Counted from the stretch's first letter, positions 20,171 to 31,006 are shown. The stretch is 64,000 nucleotides of DNA from Streptococcus taonis (GCF_029948085.1 NZ_JARZZP010000004.1:1-64000), one strand, 5' to 3'. A program made the numbers and translations. The notes: generated from the letters alone by a model not told the origin.

Positions 20171-20980
20171 ATGATTAAACTACTTGCCCTTGATATGGAC
20201 GGAACTCTGCTCAACGAAGCCAAAGAAATTCCTCAGGCTCATATTGATGCCATTCATAAGGCTATCGAAAAAGGCGTCAAACTGGTTCTCTGTACTGGTC
20301 GTCCTCTCTTTGGGGTTCTTCCCTACTACAAGAAACTAGGACTAGATTTGCAGAATGAATACGTCATCGTCAACAATGGTTGTTCTACCCACCAAACTAG
20401 TGACTGGGGCCTTGTTGACTGGCGAGAACTTAGCAAATCAGACATTGAATACCTAAATGAACTTGCAGAAAAAAGTGAGGTTCAATTGACTCTCTTTGAC
20501 GAGGAACACTACTTCGTTCTCGGAGGCGAACCAAATCCTGTCGTAAAATACGATGCGACACTCGTCTTTGCTGATCTGACTGAAATCTCACTGGAAGAAG
20601 CTACTAGTGGTAAGTACCGTATGTTCCAAGGCATGTTCTTAGGTACAAAAGAACAAACAGATGATTTTGAACAACGATTTGCTGATGAACTTTGTCAGAG
20701 ATTTAGCGGAGTTCGTTCACAACCAGTTATCTATGAAGCAATGCCACTCGGTACCACAAAAGCTTCTGCTCTTTCTCGTTTGGCAGAGATTTTGGATATC
20801 CAAGCTTCTGAAATCATGGCCATGGGTGATGCCAACAACGATATTGAGATGTTAGAATTTGCAGGGCTTGGGATTGCCATGGGAAATGCTAGCGACTATG
20901 TCAAATCTCTCGCGGATGCCGTAACTGCTAGCAATGAAGAAGACGGTGTTGCACGCGCTATTGAGAAATATATTTTGTAG
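20171..20980 (+). CDS. Cof-type HAD-IIB sugar phosphatase
   Basis: 269 residues of the YidA/Cof group. HAD motif I is LALDMDGTLLN (nucleophile Asp8 or thereabouts) and motif III/IV is MAMGDANNDIEML; a type IIB cap lies between. Such enzymes dephosphorylate sugar phosphates or related metabolites; substrate cannot be read from sequence. Followed by its own terminator. Confidence 0.93.
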   Translation: MIKLLALDMDGTLLNEAKEIPQAHIDAIHKAIEKGVKLVLCTGRPLFGVLPYYKKLGLDLQNEYVIVNNGCSTHQTSDWGLVDWRELSKSDIEYLNELAEKSEVQLTLFDEEHYFVLGGEPNPVVKYDATLVFADLTEISLEEATSGKYRMFQGMFLGTKEQTDDFEQRFADELCQRFSGVRSQPVIYEAMPLGTTKASALSRLAEILDIQASEIMAMGDANNDIEMLEFAGLGIAMGNASDYVKSLADAVTASNEEDGVARAIEKYIL

Positions 20981-20985
20981 AAAAT

Positions 20986-21030
20986 AAGCCCAGTCAACTA
21001 GCATTTCTAGCCAACTGGGCTTTTTATTTT
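20986..21030 (+). terminator. Terminator after the HAD gene
   Basis: AAGCCCAGT and ACTGGGCTT form the outer stem with a second short inner stem (CTAG), followed by TTTTTATTTTT. Confidence 0.85.
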
Positions 21031-21065
21031 TTAGAAACTTAAAAACTTTAGAAACTCTTTAGAAA
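21030..21065 (+). promoter_or_regulatory. Direct repeats, candidate response-regulator operator
   Basis: TTTAGAAA occurs at 21030, 21048 and 21058. The last two, extended to CTTTAGAAA, are exactly 10 bp apart, one helical turn. They lie immediately upstream of TTGACG at 21069, the probable -35 of the ABC transporter operon. Binding by the convergent two-component regulator is inferred. Confidence 0.45.
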
Positions 21066-21068
21066 TGC

Positions 21069-21100
21069 TTGACGATTCTTTGATATCTATGCTTTATACT
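21069..21100 (+). promoter_or_regulatory. Candidate promoter of the ABC operon
   Basis: TTGACG at 21069-21074 and TTTATACT at 21093-21100 give an 18- to 20-base spacer depending on the register chosen. The long spacer would suit an activator-dependent promoter. Confidence 0.45.
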
Positions 21101-21144
21101 AGAATTATAAAAATAAAACATCTTAAAGGCTAAAGGAGAAAACT

Positions 21145-22053
21145 ATGAAAACAGTCCTCGAAATCCATGGCTTGTCCAAACAATTTGGCAAACAACCTAT
21201 TCTACAAGATCTTAATCTCTCAGTAAAAGAAGGAGATATCTATGGGCTTATCGGAAAGAATGGTGCTGGTAAAACTACTCTGATTAAAATCATTACCCAA
21301 TTATTATCTGCTGACTATGGAACCATTTCCCTCTTTTCCAGTCAAGGTTATAAGGAATGCACCAAAGCCCTATCCCGAGTAGGTTCAGTCATTGAATCCC
21401 CAGTAGCACACAATCATTTAACAGCCTATCAAAATCTTAAATATTATTGTACTATTCGACATATCCCAAATGCTGATCAAGTCATTCAGGAAACGTTAAA
21501 ATATGTAGGGTTATCAGATACAGGTAGAAAAGTTTTTCGAGATTTCTCTCTTGGGATGAAACAACGTCTGGGCATTGCTATTGCTCTCCTATCAAAACCA
21601 GACTTTCTCATCCTTGATGAACCCATCAATGGACTTGACCCAATCGGTATCAAAGAGTTTCGTCAAATGATTCAACGTCTGAATCAAGAACTAGGAATGA
21701 CCATTCTCATCTCTAGTCATATCTTGTCAGAACTCTATCTCGTTGCCAATCGATTTGGAATCCTTGACCAAGGGAAGATCATTCGAGAAATCAGTAAGGC
21801 CGAATTTGAGACACTTAATGAAGACTATATCGTTCTGAAAACAAGTGAAAAAGAAAAAGCTAGTCAAATCTTAAAAGACAAAGTGCGTCTTGAGTTTAAG
21901 GTCGTTAATTCAGATAATGAGATTCATATTTTTAGTCATGAACAAGATGTCAAACGAATTCTCAAAGAACTTACTCTAGCAGATGTCGCTGTTGATGAGA
22001 TTTACTATGCTCGTCAAAATCTTGAAGAATACTTCACACAATTAGTAAAATAG
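21145..22053 (+). CDS. ABC transporter ATP-binding protein
   Basis: 302 residues. Walker A GKNGAGKTT (about 37), signature FSLGMKQRLG, Walker B FLILDEPINGLDP and the switch His in SSHIL. The about 80-residue C-terminal extension is typical of the ABC-2 drug/lantibiotic self-protection group (BcrA/LanF-like). The permease follows 10 bases later. Opposite and convergent lies a two-component system that may sense the same compound. Confidence 0.93.
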   Translation: MKTVLEIHGLSKQFGKQPILQDLNLSVKEGDIYGLIGKNGAGKTTLIKIITQLLSADYGTISLFSSQGYKECTKALSRVGSVIESPVAHNHLTAYQNLKYYCTIRHIPNADQVIQETLKYVGLSDTGRKVFRDFSLGMKQRLGIAIALLSKPDFLILDEPINGLDPIGIKEFRQMIQRLNQELGMTILISSHILSELYLVANRFGILDQGKIIREISKAEFETLNEDYIVLKTSEKEKASQILKDKVRLEFKVVNSDNEIHIFSHEQDVKRILKELTLADVAVDEIYYARQNLEEYFTQLVK

Positions 22054-22063
22054 GAGGAAGATC

Positions 22064-22822
22064 ATGATTCATACAATTCAAGCAGACTTTTACCGTCTTT
22101 TCCGTTCCAAAGGTTTTTGGATTACAGAGATTGTTCTCTTTGCACTCATGTTAATGGGAGCTACTATTGGGGCTACAGGACATCTAATGTCAGTTAATAC
22201 AACGCCCCCAGAATCAGAAATTCCAACCCAAGGTTGGAATGGTGTGCAAGCCCTGATTAACGCATCGAGTCAAGGTTCAAACCTCGTTTTTCTCTGTATT
22301 ATCCTTGCTTGCCTCGTTCTGGGAGTTGACCTTATCGGAAAACTCTATAAAAACAGTTTGACAGTAGGGGTTTCTCGTACAGAATTCTTTCTAGCCAAAT
22401 CTGTTGTATTAGCCAGTATCGCTCTAATGCAAATTCTTATTAGCCTAGTTATTGCTTTCGTACCAGCAACTATCCTAAACGGAGTAGGAACCATGCCAGA
22501 AGGATTTATTGGCAATCTCCTTCTAACGATTGGTCTTCAATTCCTCTGCCTTCTTGCTTGGCTTTCCATTATTTCCTTCATTCTCTATGTGACTCATTCT
22601 TATCTGGCTGTTTTCATTGGCTATTTAATCAGTTCTATCTTGCTTTCAATGCCGATGCTTATATTCCCAGATATTGAGATTTTACGCCATTTATCCTTAA
22701 ATGTTGCCTATGCCATGACTGCCTATAGTCAAGCTGTTCTATACACCATTATCGTTACAGTGACTGTTATTCTATTCTTTACCATCAGTGGACTTGCTGT
22801 TTTCAAAAAGAAAAGCTTATAA
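22064..22822 (+). CDS. ABC-2 type permease
   Basis: 252 residues with about six hydrophobic helices (first at about 18-40). It has a polar extracellular loop after the first helix and a short basic C terminus. The partner ATPase is upstream with a clear GGAGGA ribosome site between. The substrate is unknown; bacteriocin or antibiotic export is the usual role. Confidence 0.88.
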   Translation: MIHTIQADFYRLFRSKGFWITEIVLFALMLMGATIGATGHLMSVNTTPPESEIPTQGWNGVQALINASSQGSNLVFLCIILACLVLGVDLIGKLYKNSLTVGVSRTEFFLAKSVVLASIALMQILISLVIAFVPATILNGVGTMPEGFIGNLLLTIGLQFLCLLAWLSIISFILYVTHSYLAVFIGYLISSILLSMPMLIFPDIEILRHLSLNVAYAMTAYSQAVLYTIIVTVTVILFFTISGLAVFKKKSL

Positions 22823-22828
22823 AAATGA

Positions 22829-22858
22829 CCTCCTCTGTTCAAAAAGAGGAGGTTTCTT
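22829..22858. terminator. Bidirectional terminator between permease and kinase
   Basis: CCTCCTCT and AGAGGAGG with an 8-base loop between two convergent genes. Confidence 0.85.
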
Positions 22859-22861
22859 GTT

Positions 22862-23740
22862 TTAAAAGAGTATCTTAACTGTAAACCAAGCACCGTCTGT
22901 ACTTAGTTGTAGTTCTGCTCCAAGGAGATGGGATAGTTCTTCAGTAATATAAAGACCTAAACCAGAGGATTCTTCTGTATCTGAGAGATTTTCAGAGTAA
23001 AATCGCTGACTGAGATTTTCAATTTTGCGAATGGGTTGTTTGACCAGATTAGCAATTTCCAAACATATGTGATTGTCCACTTCCTTCAAAGAAAATCTCG
23101 CTTCATCTTTACCATGTTTTAGAACATTGCCAAGCAGATTTTGTAACATACGGTCTAATAAATCTGAATCTGTCAGTAAATACAAACCAGGTTCTACTTG
23201 CAAATCAAGGTTAATCTTTGCCGTTTGAAAAGAATCATAATAGGTCAGTAATTTTTGAGTTATAAAAGCTGAAACTTCTAACTCAGATAAGTTAGGTTTC
23301 ACTGCTCCTTCCATTAACCGACGATAGTCCAAAAGAGCCTCTAGGCGTTTTGAAACTTGATTGAGATGATGAGCAATTTTTCTCAAACTCTCAGACTCAG
23401 GATTTTCTGTTTTAAGCAATTGCTGAGTATAACCTGACGCAATCGTTAAAGGCGTCCGAATATCATGGGCAATATTGCTGATAGCCATATCCAAGGTCTG
23501 CTTTTCACGCTTCATAATCAAGCGTGACTGCTCAACTTCTTGAAAAAGATGATTGATTTGCTGGTAAAGATGTAAAAAATCCTTAGAGAAGGTTGACACT
23601 CCTATTCTCTTCATACTTCCAGTATGAATCTTGTCTTCGATTTGTTGGCTTAAGTTCACGAGTGCTAAATGATAACGAATCAACCATATTATCAATACGA
23701 TAATGACTATCAGTAGCAAAGATAGTAAAATGTAGATCAT
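22862..23740 (-). CDS. Sensor histidine kinase with one TM segment
   Basis: 292 residues. A single N-terminal hydrophobic helix (about 2-22) and no sizeable extracellular domain. The H-box is NIAHDIRTPLT (His about 95), the N-box NLLGNVLKHG and the G-box ESSGLGLYITEE. The lack of an external sensor suggests signal reception through the membrane or through the neighbouring transporter. It overlaps the regulator gene by 4 bases. Confidence 0.93.
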   Translation of the reverse strand: MIYILLSLLLIVIIVLIIWLIRYHLALVNLSQQIEDKIHTGSMKRIGVSTFSKDFLHLYQQINHLFQEVEQSRLIMKREKQTLDMAISNIAHDIRTPLTIASGYTQQLLKTENPESESLRKIAHHLNQVSKRLEALLDYRRLMEGAVKPNLSELEVSAFITQKLLTYYDSFQTAKINLDLQVEPGLYLLTDSDLLDRMLQNLLGNVLKHGKDEARFSLKEVDNHICLEIANLVKQPIRKIENLSQRFYSENLSDTEESSGLGLYITEELSHLLGAELQLSTDGAWFTVKILF

Positions 23741-24438
23741 TGCTCATCTCCTTTAAACCGAACACCAACTCCCCAGATAGTCTCAATATACTCTTGCTCT
23801 GGATCCAGTTGGCTTAGTTTTTTACGGAGATTACTTAAATGAGTGTTGAGAGTATTGTCGCCTGGTAAATAAGTGTCCTCCCAAACCAATTCATAAAGTT
23901 CTTCTTTCGTAAAAATCTTCTTAGGATGTCTCAGCAAGGTTTGGAGTATCAAACATTCTTTCTTAGCTAGGCGAATAGTTTCCTGGCTATTTTTGATTTC
24001 AAAACTGTCTGCATCAAATTGAATATTTTTTAACTGTTGAATCAACTTGTCTGGATGTTCGATTTCAGCTGCTTGCTTGTCACTTTTTTGACGTAATTGT
24101 ACCGTAACCCTGGCAAAAACTTCATCCAAATCAAAGGGCTTTACAATATAATCATTAGCACCATCTAAGAGATATTGGCTGATGAGCTTTTTATCGCTTA
24201 GGGCAGTTAGCATGATGACAGGAACTGAACTATCTTGTCTAATGGCTTTTAAAACCTGATCGCCATTTTTTCCTGGAAGCATAATATCTAACAAGATTAG
24301 ATCAATGTCACCTTGTTCAAATCGTATCATTCCTTCAGTACCAGAAAAAGCCTGAATCACCTCATGCTCCTCAGAAAGAAGAGTTCTCAAAATTTCTTGA
24401 ATCTCATTATTATCTTCAACGATAAGTATTCTAGCCAT
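23737..24438 (-). CDS. OmpR/PhoB-family response regulator
   Basis: 233 residues from the ATG at 24438 (AAAGG 10 bases upstream; a longer TTG frame is less likely). The receiver domain has the acidic pair VEDN, phosphoacceptor Asp in LILLDIMLPG and Lys in IVKPFD. A winged-helix domain ends ETIWGVGVRFK. Partner of the downstream kinase. It may bind the TTTAGAAA repeats before the ABC operon (inference). Confidence 0.94.
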   Translation of the reverse strand: MARILIVEDNNEIQEILRTLLSEEHEVIQAFSGTEGMIRFEQGDIDLILLDIMLPGKNGDQVLKAIRQDSSVPVIMLTALSDKKLISQYLLDGANDYIVKPFDLDEVFARVTVQLRQKSDKQAAEIEHPDKLIQQLKNIQFDADSFEIKNSQETIRLAKKECLILQTLLRHPKKIFTKEELYELVWEDTYLPGDNTLNTHLSNLRKKLSQLDPEQEYIETIWGVGVRFKGDEQ

Positions 24439-24495
24439 AAACACCAACCTTTCTAATAGTATTATATCATGTTTTTTTAGGAATTTCGGATAAAG

Positions 24496-24536
24496 AAAAA
24501 CTCTCCTTCATAACTAGATACGAAGAAGAGTTTACT
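24496..24536 (-). terminator. Terminator after the SemiSWEET gene
   Basis: AAACTCTCCTTC and GAAGAAGAGTTT pair with one mismatch. The minus strand continues in TTTTTC. Confidence 0.75.
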
Positions 24537-24543
24537 TTATGTT

Positions 24544-24804
24544 TTAGAATAAAGCTGTCAATGCGGTAATAATCCCAAAAACGATGCCTGGTGCATTGGC
24601 TGCTGCCAAAGGGATATCACGTTCTTTTTTAAAGAGTCCGTAGTATACCCAAAGACTGCAGTTAATTGCAGCTACTGCTGGTTGGATAAAGTTTCCTTTT
24701 TGACCCGCAAGGTTGTTCATAATTTGTGGAATATATGAGATATACATCATTACAGACATAAAGGTTGCAATCCAACCTAAAGTTTTCATTTGTTTTTCAG
24801 TCAT
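24544..24804 (-). CDS. SemiSWEET sugar transporter
   Basis: 86 residues, three helices, with the PQ-loop motif ISYIPQI and the conserved Asn and Trp in AAINCSLWVYYG. Dimers form a sugar facilitator in characterised members. Length is exactly typical. Monocistronic. Confidence 0.9.
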   Translation of the reverse strand: MTEKQMKTLGWIATFMSVMMYISYIPQIMNNLAGQKGNFIQPAVAAINCSLWVYYGLFKKERDIPLAAANAPGIVFGIITALTALF

Positions 24805-24975
24805 TTTCTTCTCCTTTCAAAAACAGTTTCAATTATACACTATTTGTTTTAATCGTGTAAGCAAAAAACTTTTTTGTTAAGAAAATGTAAATTATCACAA
24901 GATTGTGACCAGAGATAACTTTTTGTTCTTATCTTTAGAAAAGGTATGGTGGCTAACAGTTTTATCATACTATTA

Positions 24976-25278
24976 TTATTTAAAAAATCTCGGATGACCA
25001 TTTACATCCAAATAAAAAACTACCTTCGCCTCCTTATCTGAAATTACTAATGTATAGTCTTCGAATAAAAAATTATTTGGCAGATACTTAACTAACATAA
25101 ACCATAATGTTGAACCTTTGTAATCCATCTTTTCAAACTCATATGGATAAGAGTGCTCTAATCTTAAAAGGTTAGGATCTAAAACACATTCACCCTCAAG
25201 TTTATTATTAGAATGAAAGTTTTTACCAATTTCAATAACCTGTAAAGGTGATAAATTCGTCTTCTTTTTCATAGTCAT
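24976..25278 (-). CDS. Small uncharacterised protein, possibly a remnant
   Basis: About 100 residues, soluble. The C-terminal half is beta-rich in appearance (TLVISDKEAKVVFYLDVNG). No family recognised. Starts are uncertain: ATG at 25278 or 25272, or TTG at 25302, none with a good ribosome site, so this may be the tail of a decayed gene. Confidence 0.5.
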   Translation of the reverse strand: MTMKKKTNLSPLQVIEIGKNFHSNNKLEGECVLDPNLLRLEHSYPYEFEKMDYKGSTLWFMLVKYLPNNFLFEDYTLVISDKEAKVVFYLDVNGHPRFFK

Positions 25279-25343
25279 ATACCACTGATTTCCATAGAAC
25301 AAATGAATCTATTATCATTAACTTCAAAAATTGAAACTATGTA

Positions 25344-27632
25344 CTACTTCTTCTCAATCGGTGCTACACTGGCTAAAAGTTTTTTGAGGCCGACATCTGG
25401 GAAATTGATTTTCAATTCCTGTGTTGAGCCGCTACCTGATACTTCAAGAACAGTTCCTTCACCCCATTTCTTATGAAGGGCAATATCACCAATAGACCAG
25501 CTTGTCTCACTAGAAGTCGATGTAGAACCAGCTGAAAACTGTCCAAAAGGTAGTCCTTTTGATTCAATTGATCTTGGTGCTGCGTTGCGTTTACGATCTT
25601 GTAGAGCTTGAGCTAGGCTCATGCCTTGACCAAAGGCGACACCTCCGCTACTATAGGATGCTTTGAAGCTACTATTAGCAGGACGCGCCAAACCTTGATA
25701 AGTTAACAAATCTGAACTAATCTCATTGATAAAGCGTGTTGGGCGATTATAGTTCGTTCGACCAAACAGCAAGCGTGAGTTAGCATTAGTCAAATAGAGA
25801 ATTTTTTCTGCGCGCGTGATACCGACATAGGCTAGACGGCGTTCTTCTTCTAGTTCATCCATGTCTTCTGCTGCGCGACTAAGTGGAAAGACATTTTCTT
25901 CCATCCCAATCAAGAATACAACTGGAAACTCCAGTCCCTTGGCAGCATGGAGCGTCATCAAGGTTACTTCTGATGTCTCTTGACTGCCAGAGTCAGTATC
26001 AGCAATCAAGGCCAAGTCATTGAGGAAGCGACTGAGTTTATCCAGTCCCGTTTCTTCTTCCTGATTATCTGAATTATCATCGAAATTCTTGGTAACAGAA
26101 AGAAACTCTTCGATATTTTCAACACGAGCCTTACTTTCTAAGGTTGCTTGAGCATTGAGAATATCCACGTAGCCTGTTTTTTCCAAGACTGCTTCCACTA
26201 ACTCAGTAATGCTTAATTGATCCAGTTGCTCCCGCAAATCAAGAATCATATTGGCAAAATCCCAGATTGACTGGGCTGCCTTACCTTTAATCCCTGATAA
26301 CATGATGTTAGCTGAAGCATCAAGCATCGACATGTTTTGTAGGTTGGCAAAGCCACGGATTTTCTCTACTGTTCCTGGTCCAATGCCACGTTTTGGTTCA
26401 TTGATAATCCGCTCAAAACTGATATTATCACTCAAATTGGCAATGAGATTCAGATAAGCGATAATATCACGGATTTCCTTACGGCTATAGAACTTAGTTC
26501 CACCGACCATAGTATAAGGAATATTGGACTTGAGCAGAGCTTCTTCAATGGTACGAGACTGGGCATTGGTACGGTAAAGAACTGCAAAGTCCTTGTGAAG
26601 GAAGTTTTGGCTTCGACCAAGTTCATCGATGGTTTTAGCAACAAAGACAGCCTCGTCTTGTTCATCATTAGCACGATAGTAGACAATCTGTTCTCCATCC
26701 GCATTTTGAGTCCAGAGATTCTTAGGACGGCGATTTTTATTGTTTTTGATAACATCATTAGCAGCTTGGAGGATGGTCTTGGTCGAACGGTAATTTTCCT
26801 CCAACAAAACAACCTTGGCTTGAGGATAGTCCTTCTCAAAATCCAAGATATTCTGCATATCAGCACCACGCCAACCGTAGATAGACTGGTCAGCATCCCC
26901 AACTACGCAGATATTTTGGAAACGAGAAGCCAAGAGTTTAACGAGTTGATACTGAGCATGGTTGGTATCTTGATACTCATCAACATGAATGTACTGGAAC
27001 TTTTGCTGGTAGTATGTCAAGACATCGGGATTTTGGTCAAAGAGACGCAGAGTAAACATAATCAAATCATCAAAGTCCACCGACTCTGACTGACGAAGTT
27101 CTTTTTGATAGGCTGTATAACACTTTGCTACAATTTGCGTGTACATATCTCCTGCCTGGGCAGCATAAGCAACATCGTCAATCAGATCATTCTTAGCATT
27201 GGAAATGGTTCCCAAAATAGTCCGTTCATTCCATTTTTTAGGATCCAAGTTTAACTGCTTGAGGATGCGTTTCATGAGCGTTCGCTGCTCTCCTGGATCT
27301 ACAATCGTGAAATTGCGATTATAACCAATATGATCCGCATCGCGACGTAGGATACGCACGCACATAGAGTGGAAGGTCGCGATCAAACAATCCTGAGTAG
27401 CTGGGTTGAGGTTATAAGCACGCTCCTTCATTTCACGGGCAGCTTTATTGGTAAAGGTAATGGCCAAGATATTCCATGGGTTGACCATCTTTTCATCAAT
27501 TAAGTAGGCAATACGGTGGGTTAAAACACGAGTCTTACCAGATCCCGCCCCCGCCATGATCAGCAAAGGTCCTTCTGTGGTTTGAACGGCCTCGACTTGA
27601 CGGTCATTCATTCCCTTTAATAATTCGTTCAT
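25344..27632 (-). CDS. pcrA: ATP-dependent DNA helicase PcrA
   Basis: A UvrD-family 3'-5' helicase for repair, plasmid replication and transcription-replication conflicts. 762 residues from the ATG at 27632, which has AAGGA 7 bases upstream; the longer frame needs a TTG. Walker A MAGAGSGKTR (about 27), VDEYQDTN (about 220), DQSIYGWRGAD and MTLHAAKGLEFPVV are helicase motifs. The C-terminal Tudor-like RNAP-interacting end has HKKWGEGTVLEV. Confidence 0.97.
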   Translation of the reverse strand: MNELLKGMNDRQVEAVQTTEGPLLIMAGAGSGKTRVLTHRIAYLIDEKMVNPWNILAITFTNKAAREMKERAYNLNPATQDCLIATFHSMCVRILRRDADHIGYNRNFTIVDPGEQRTLMKRILKQLNLDPKKWNERTILGTISNAKNDLIDDVAYAAQAGDMYTQIVAKCYTAYQKELRQSESVDFDDLIMFTLRLFDQNPDVLTYYQQKFQYIHVDEYQDTNHAQYQLVKLLASRFQNICVVGDADQSIYGWRGADMQNILDFEKDYPQAKVVLLEENYRSTKTILQAANDVIKNNKNRRPKNLWTQNADGEQIVYYRANDEQDEAVFVAKTIDELGRSQNFLHKDFAVLYRTNAQSRTIEEALLKSNIPYTMVGGTKFYSRKEIRDIIAYLNLIANLSDNISFERIINEPKRGIGPGTVEKIRGFANLQNMSMLDASANIMLSGIKGKAAQSIWDFANMILDLREQLDQLSITELVEAVLEKTGYVDILNAQATLESKARVENIEEFLSVTKNFDDNSDNQEEETGLDKLSRFLNDLALIADTDSGSQETSEVTLMTLHAAKGLEFPVVFLIGMEENVFPLSRAAEDMDELEEERRLAYVGITRAEKILYLTNANSRLLFGRTNYNRPTRFINEISSDLLTYQGLARPANSSFKASYSSGGVAFGQGMSLAQALQDRKRNAAPRSIESKGLPFGQFSAGSTSTSSETSWSIGDIALHKKWGEGTVLEVSGSGSTQELKINFPDVGLKKLLASVAPIEKK

Positions 27633-27735
27633 TTTCTTTTCCTTATTCTTCAAGTCAATGCTTCTATTATATCAAAAAAGTTTGAAAATAACTTTTCTTA
27701 GGAGCCTTCTGATTATTTAAGTTGGCAAGACAAGA

Positions 27736-27911
27736 AAAGGCTGGGACAAAAGTCCTAGCCTCTCAATTCTCTTTTGATTGTCGAGCAAGGCGCAGTGGTT
27801 GAGTGGGCTCTACTACGCTGATTTCATCAGCTTTTACAGCCCTACTCAACTGTGCGGAGGTGGGACGACGAAATCGAATTCTAACGAATTACCGATTTCT
27901 GTCCCACTCTC
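27736..27911. repeat. Interspersed palindromic repeat element
   Basis: Three nested hairpins make up the element. The first is AGGCTGGGAC/GTCCTAGCCT (27738-27761), terminator-like. The second is GTTGAGTGGGCT/AGCCCTACTCAAC (27798-27850) with an inner CTGATTTCATCAG. The third is GTGGGAC...GTCCCAC (27860-27907) with an inner GAAATCG/CGATTTC. Similar sequences occur repeatedly in mitis-group genomes as I recall; I cannot assign it firmly to RUP or SPRITE. It lies after mtnN and before pcrA and may end mtnN transcription. Confidence 0.7.
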
Positions 27912-27924
27912 AGTAATTCTTCTA

Positions 27925-28620
27925 TTAGTCCTTTATAGACTGCAAAAGCGTCATTAGGGCTTGGGCAGAACGACGTCCTGCTTCTACGATAAATTCATCA
28001 AAGGAAACGGATGCTTCATGGTTGGCATTGTCACTCATGGCACGAACGACTAAGAAAGGAAGGTTCAAAGCCTGAGCTGCTTGAGCAATAGCTGCCCCTT
28101 CCATCTCTACAGCAAGAACTTGAGGGAAATGCTCTTTTATCGCTTTGATTTTATCTTCTCCAGCAACAAAACTGTCTCCTGTCGCAATCAAACCTAAATG
28201 CCAAGTTTGGTCCAGTTTAGACAAACTCTCTTGAATCAAATTGATAAACTTTTTGTCTGATTCAAAATAGAGAGGCTGTTGAGCCATTTGACCGTAATCA
28301 TAGCCAAAGGCAGTCACATCAACATCGTGATAGGTAAGCTTGTCTGCAATCACTACATCGCCTACTGCAATCCCATTTGCCACTGCACCAGCAGATCCAG
28401 TATTAATCACTGCATCCACCTGAAAGTGATCTGCTAAGATAGCGACACTCATAGCAGACATGACTTTTCCGATTCCACTCTCTACAAGTACAAGCTCGAC
28501 AGAACCAACTTTTCCTGTGTGATAGCTATTTCCCAGAACCTTTTCTTCGCTGGCATCGTCCAAGTGTTGAATCAAGTAAACTAGCTCTTCTGGCATAGCT
28601 GCTATAATTCCAATTTTCAT
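27925..28620 (-). CDS. mtnN: 5'-methylthioadenosine/S-adenosylhomocysteine nucleosidase
   Basis: Cleaves MTA and SAH, feeding the LuxS pathway and the methyl cycle. 231 residues, typical. IGIIAAMPEE at the start (catalytic Glu12 equivalent), STGSAGA-like NTGSAGAV, VEMEGAAIAQ and RAMSDNA (Asp) are the active-site motifs. Last gene of the glmU-nudix-macP-mtnN run, 10 bases after macP. Confidence 0.97.
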   Translation of the reverse strand: MKIGIIAAMPEELVYLIQHLDDASEEKVLGNSYHTGKVGSVELVLVESGIGKVMSAMSVAILADHFQVDAVINTGSAGAVANGIAVGDVVIADKLTYHDVDVTAFGYDYGQMAQQPLYFESDKKFINLIQESLSKLDQTWHLGLIATGDSFVAGEDKIKAIKEHFPQVLAVEMEGAAIAQAAQALNLPFLVVRAMSDNANHEASVSFDEFIVEAGRRSAQALMTLLQSIKD

Positions 28621-28630
28621 GATAGACCCC

Positions 28631-28942
28631 TTAAAAAAATCTCATTGCTAAAATTAACAAAATCAAGAGAAGAATAACTGCAAATAGAATCTTATTCAAT
28701 TTAGAATTAAAGACATTTCTCTTAGTATTTTCAATCCGACGACTTTTGTGAATAGAGGGTTCAACTTCGATAGTCAGTGTATCCTGACTAAAACCATGAT
28801 CTCTGCTTCGTGAATAGCCAAAATTTTGAGAAGAAGTCGGTAAAATCTTAGTTTCCTCATCATCTAGCAAGGGAGGACCTGAGATGTCCTCTCCTCGATT
28901 GGCACGTTCAATCATTTCATCTGTTAATAAAGGTTTACCCAT
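28631..28942 (-). CDS. macP: MacP, membrane-anchored activator of PBP2a
   Basis: 103 residues from the ATG at 28942 (GGAGG 7 bases upstream). A hydrophilic cytoplasmic N terminus is followed by one C-terminal helix (about 84-101). The N terminus [17 protein letters not shown] and the gene position between a nudix gene and the nucleosidase gene match pneumococcal MacP, a cofactor of PBP2a regulated by the kinase StkP. Thr31 in DDEETK corresponds to the reported phosphosite near residue 32. The start overlaps the nudix stop by 8 bases. Confidence 0.88.
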   Translation of the reverse strand: MGKPLLTDEMIERANRGEDISGPPLLDDEETKILPTSSQNFGYSRSRDHGFSQDTLTIEVEPSIHKSRRIENTKRNVFNSKLNKILFAVILLLILLILAMRFF

Positions 28943-29498
28943 GGGTTCCTCCACTATTTTTTTGTAATTCCCAGTACTGGATAGCCATGATGGTCTTAGC
29001 ATCACAGATATCTCCTGACTGGATCAGTGCTTTAGCTTGGTCAAGACTGACTTCAAGCAACTCCAAAGTCTCATCTTCATCCTGAGGACGAGGATTTTCA
29101 ACTTTTGTCAAATCGATTGCCAAGTAAAGTTTTAAGCGCTCGTTACAAAATCCAATCGCTGAGTAAAAATCATAAAGAAGGCTTAATTTACCAGTATAGG
29201 CCGCTTCTTCTTCTAATTCACGAAGGGCTGCAGCTTCTGGATCTGCATTCTCCCCAATTTCAAGCTTACCTGCTGGAATTTCATATGAGACTTTTTCAAT
29301 CGCCTTGCGATATTGTTTAACAAGGACAATCTTATTTTCTGGAGTGACTGCAAGGACACAAACTGCTCCATTGTGGAAAATCAAATCACGTTGCGCTCTA
29401 CCTTTGCCAGAAGGTAGTTCAACCTGGTCTTGAACCAATTGGAAGATCGGTCCTTTATAGATTTCTTTACGACTTATAGTCTTTTCTTCGAATTCCAT
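28935..29498 (-). CDS. NUDIX hydrolase, ADP-ribose pyrophosphatase type
   Basis: 187 residues. The Nudix box runs from [10 protein letters not shown] through [11 protein letters not shown] (about 75-97). The position and the upstream [11 protein letters not shown] segment are typical of ADP-ribose pyrophosphatases. It lies 9 bases after glmU. Substrate by family, not shown here. Confidence 0.92.
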   Translation of the reverse strand: MEFEEKTISRKEIYKGPIFQLVQDQVELPSGKGRAQRDLIFHNGAVCVLAVTPENKIVLVKQYRKAIEKVSYEIPAGKLEIGENADPEAAALRELEEEAAYTGKLSLLYDFYSAIGFCNERLKLYLAIDLTKVENPRPQDEDETLELLEVSLDQAKALIQSGDICDAKTIMAIQYWELQKNSGGTHG

Positions 29499-29507
29499 CG
29501 TTAGCTC

Positions 29508-30965
<1,458 letters not shown>

Positions 30966-31006
30966 TTAAAACATCGCATTCTCTAGATGATTTCGAGTAT
31001 TTTTTT

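Noticed and set aside
26450..27089. Overlapping frames of 150 and 164 codons over pcrA
   Set aside because: Both arise from the biased codons of pcrA; neither has a ribosome site.
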